A DNA stretch of 6,840 bases, taken from the NCBI GenBank assembly GCA_003532555.1, contig DOEU01000055.1:1-6840 (forward strand), in the 5' to 3' direction. Below, in pieces: positions 6,070-6,840 of this stretch. This stretch comes from Verrucomicrobiota bacterium. GTDB taxonomy: Bacteria; Verrucomicrobiota; Kiritimatiellia; Kiritimatiellales; Pontiellaceae. How positions within the stretch are numbered: position 1 is the stretch's first letter; every line of letters starts with the position of its first letter. A model generated the notes under the pieces. It made no database searches. It was not told the DNA's origin and was given only the letters and a program-made list of their open reading frames with translations. Both the position numbers and the translations under genes were made by a program.

Positions 6070-6840
6070 CTAATGATTCCGCCATGAACCTTCACATCCA
6101 CGAAAAAGAATAGCAGAATCTGAAACCCCCCACTCTCCCGGTTTATAGGGATGGGGCTTCAACTCCGGTAACCGATCCAAAATAGGCTGAACCAACTTCC
6201 ACTCTGCTTCCACCTCGTCCGAACGCGTAAACAAAGTTGAATCACCATACAAAACATCTAAGAGTAGCCGTTCATATGCTTCTGGTAAAGTTCCATCCCA
6301 CGTCCCAGAATACGAAAAATCCATCTTTACATCTTCCACAACAAAACGCATGCCAGGACGTTTAGTCCCCAACCGTAGAAAGATGCCTTCATTTGGCTGG
6401 ATTTGGAAAATTAATGTATTCGGCTTCATCCGCGTCGTATCACATACATCTCCATCACACTCCACCTGCTGAAAGAGCTCCAGTGGAGGTACCTTAAACT
6501 GGACCGCAATCTCAGTGGTTTTTTTTGCCATTCGTTTTCCCGTACGCAACAAGATGGGAACCCCCGCCCAGCGCCAATTATCAATCATTAAGCGCATCGC
6601 CAAAAAACTCTCGGTGTCCGACTGAGGATCAATCCGATCCTCCTCCAAATACCCTTTAATCACCTCACCAACTTCATTAACGCCTCGTGCATATTGCCCA
6701 CGATATACCGCCTCTGAAATCTGCTCAGCGTAATCCAGTTTAGCGTTTCGTAGAATCTTTACTTTCTCATTTCGAATTGCATCTGCTGAAAGATCGCTTG
6801 GCACTTCCATCGTAACCAAACACAATAATTGTAATAGATG
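6070..6840 (-). CDS. zwf: Glucose-6-phosphate dehydrogenase, C-terminal half (5' end outside the window)
   Basis: Oxidises glucose 6-phosphate to 6-phosphoglucono-lactone with NADP+ (or NAD+), the entry step of the oxidative pentose phosphate pathway. The 256 visible residues are the C-terminal part of an enzyme usually about 480-510 long. The frame continues unbroken to the right edge, starting HLLQLLCLVTMEVP, a conserved G6PDH stretch; the TTG and ATG codons just inside are internal, not starts. Following landmarks are DAIRNEKVKILR, RGQYARG, TESFLAMRLMIDNWRWAGVP, RTGKRMAKK, FLRLGTKRPG and the C-terminal PHPYKPGEWG. The Rossmann nucleotide-binding domain and the catalytic His region lie outside the window. 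The stop at 6070-6072 is 21 bp from truA. The C-terminal tail GCEGSWRNH is slightly unusual but of normal length. Confidence 0.96.
   Translation of the reverse strand, partial: HLLQLLCLVTMEVPSDLSADAIRNEKVKILRNAKLDYAEQISEAVYRGQYARGVNEVGEVIKGYLEEDRIDPQSDTESFLAMRLMIDNWRWAGVPILLRTGKRMAKKTTEIAVQFKVPPLELFQQVECDGDVCDTTRMKPNTLIFQIQPNEGIFLRLGTKRPGMRFVVEDVKMDFSYSGTWDGTLPEAYERLLLDVLYGDSTLFTRSDEVEAEWKLVQPILDRLPELKPHPYKPGEWGVSDSAILFRGCEGSWRNH

Noticed and set aside
6823..6825. TTG at the right edge as the start of a separate short zwf-like gene.
   Set aside because: The frame continues upstream with the conserved G6PDH residues HLLQLL, so the gene is simply cut by the window edge.

Overview
The window reads as ordinary chromosomal DNA of a Gram-negative-type bacterium with moderate GC content. 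It holds densely packed housekeeping genes and no sign of phage, transposon, CRISPR or plasmid functions. The taxon cannot be fixed from the sequence. The glucose-1-phosphate adenylyltransferase is of the cyanobacterial/plant type, with [18 protein letters not shown] and a C-terminal IPDGT-type ending. Together with an SrkA/YihE kinase and a CpXC zinc-ribbon protein, this would suit the Verrucomicrobiota/Kiritimatiellota/Lentisphaerota area, but that is inference only.

Left part, + strand (1-755): the end of a small, very basic unidentified reading frame is followed by a clear intrinsic terminator (198-223), then aroK (shikimate kinase). The longest reading frame for aroK begins inside the terminator. 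The Shine-Dalgarno sequence and family length place the true start at 246.

Central part, - strand (759-3664): a compact four-gene operon, read from right to left. It encodes a putative NYN/PIN-like protein with an Arg-rich acidic tail, a HAD phosphatase, the APH-fold kinase SrkA, and a CpXC-domain protein. Gaps and overlaps are 5 bp, a 4-bp GTGA overlap, and an 11-bp overlap, so translation is probably coupled. The operon ends tail to tail with aroK, 3 bp apart. This is the least ordinary part of the window: a kinase and a phosphatase together with two uncharacterised proteins.

Right part: glgC (- strand, glycogen synthesis) sits alone, with a 150-bp gap downstream and a 172-bp gap upstream. 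The upstream gap is shared with a divergently transcribed tRNA-Lys(UUU) gene and carries an imperfect inverted repeat next to a possible glgC promoter. tRNA-Lys ends 6 bp from the stop codon of truA (tRNA pseudouridine synthase, - strand). truA follows the C-terminal half of zwf (glucose-6-phosphate dehydrogenase), which runs off the right edge; the two are 21 bp apart and probably cotranscribed.

I found no strongly supported new system. The best leads are the four-gene operon and its NYN/PIN-like first protein, which seems to lack part of the expected acidic active site.
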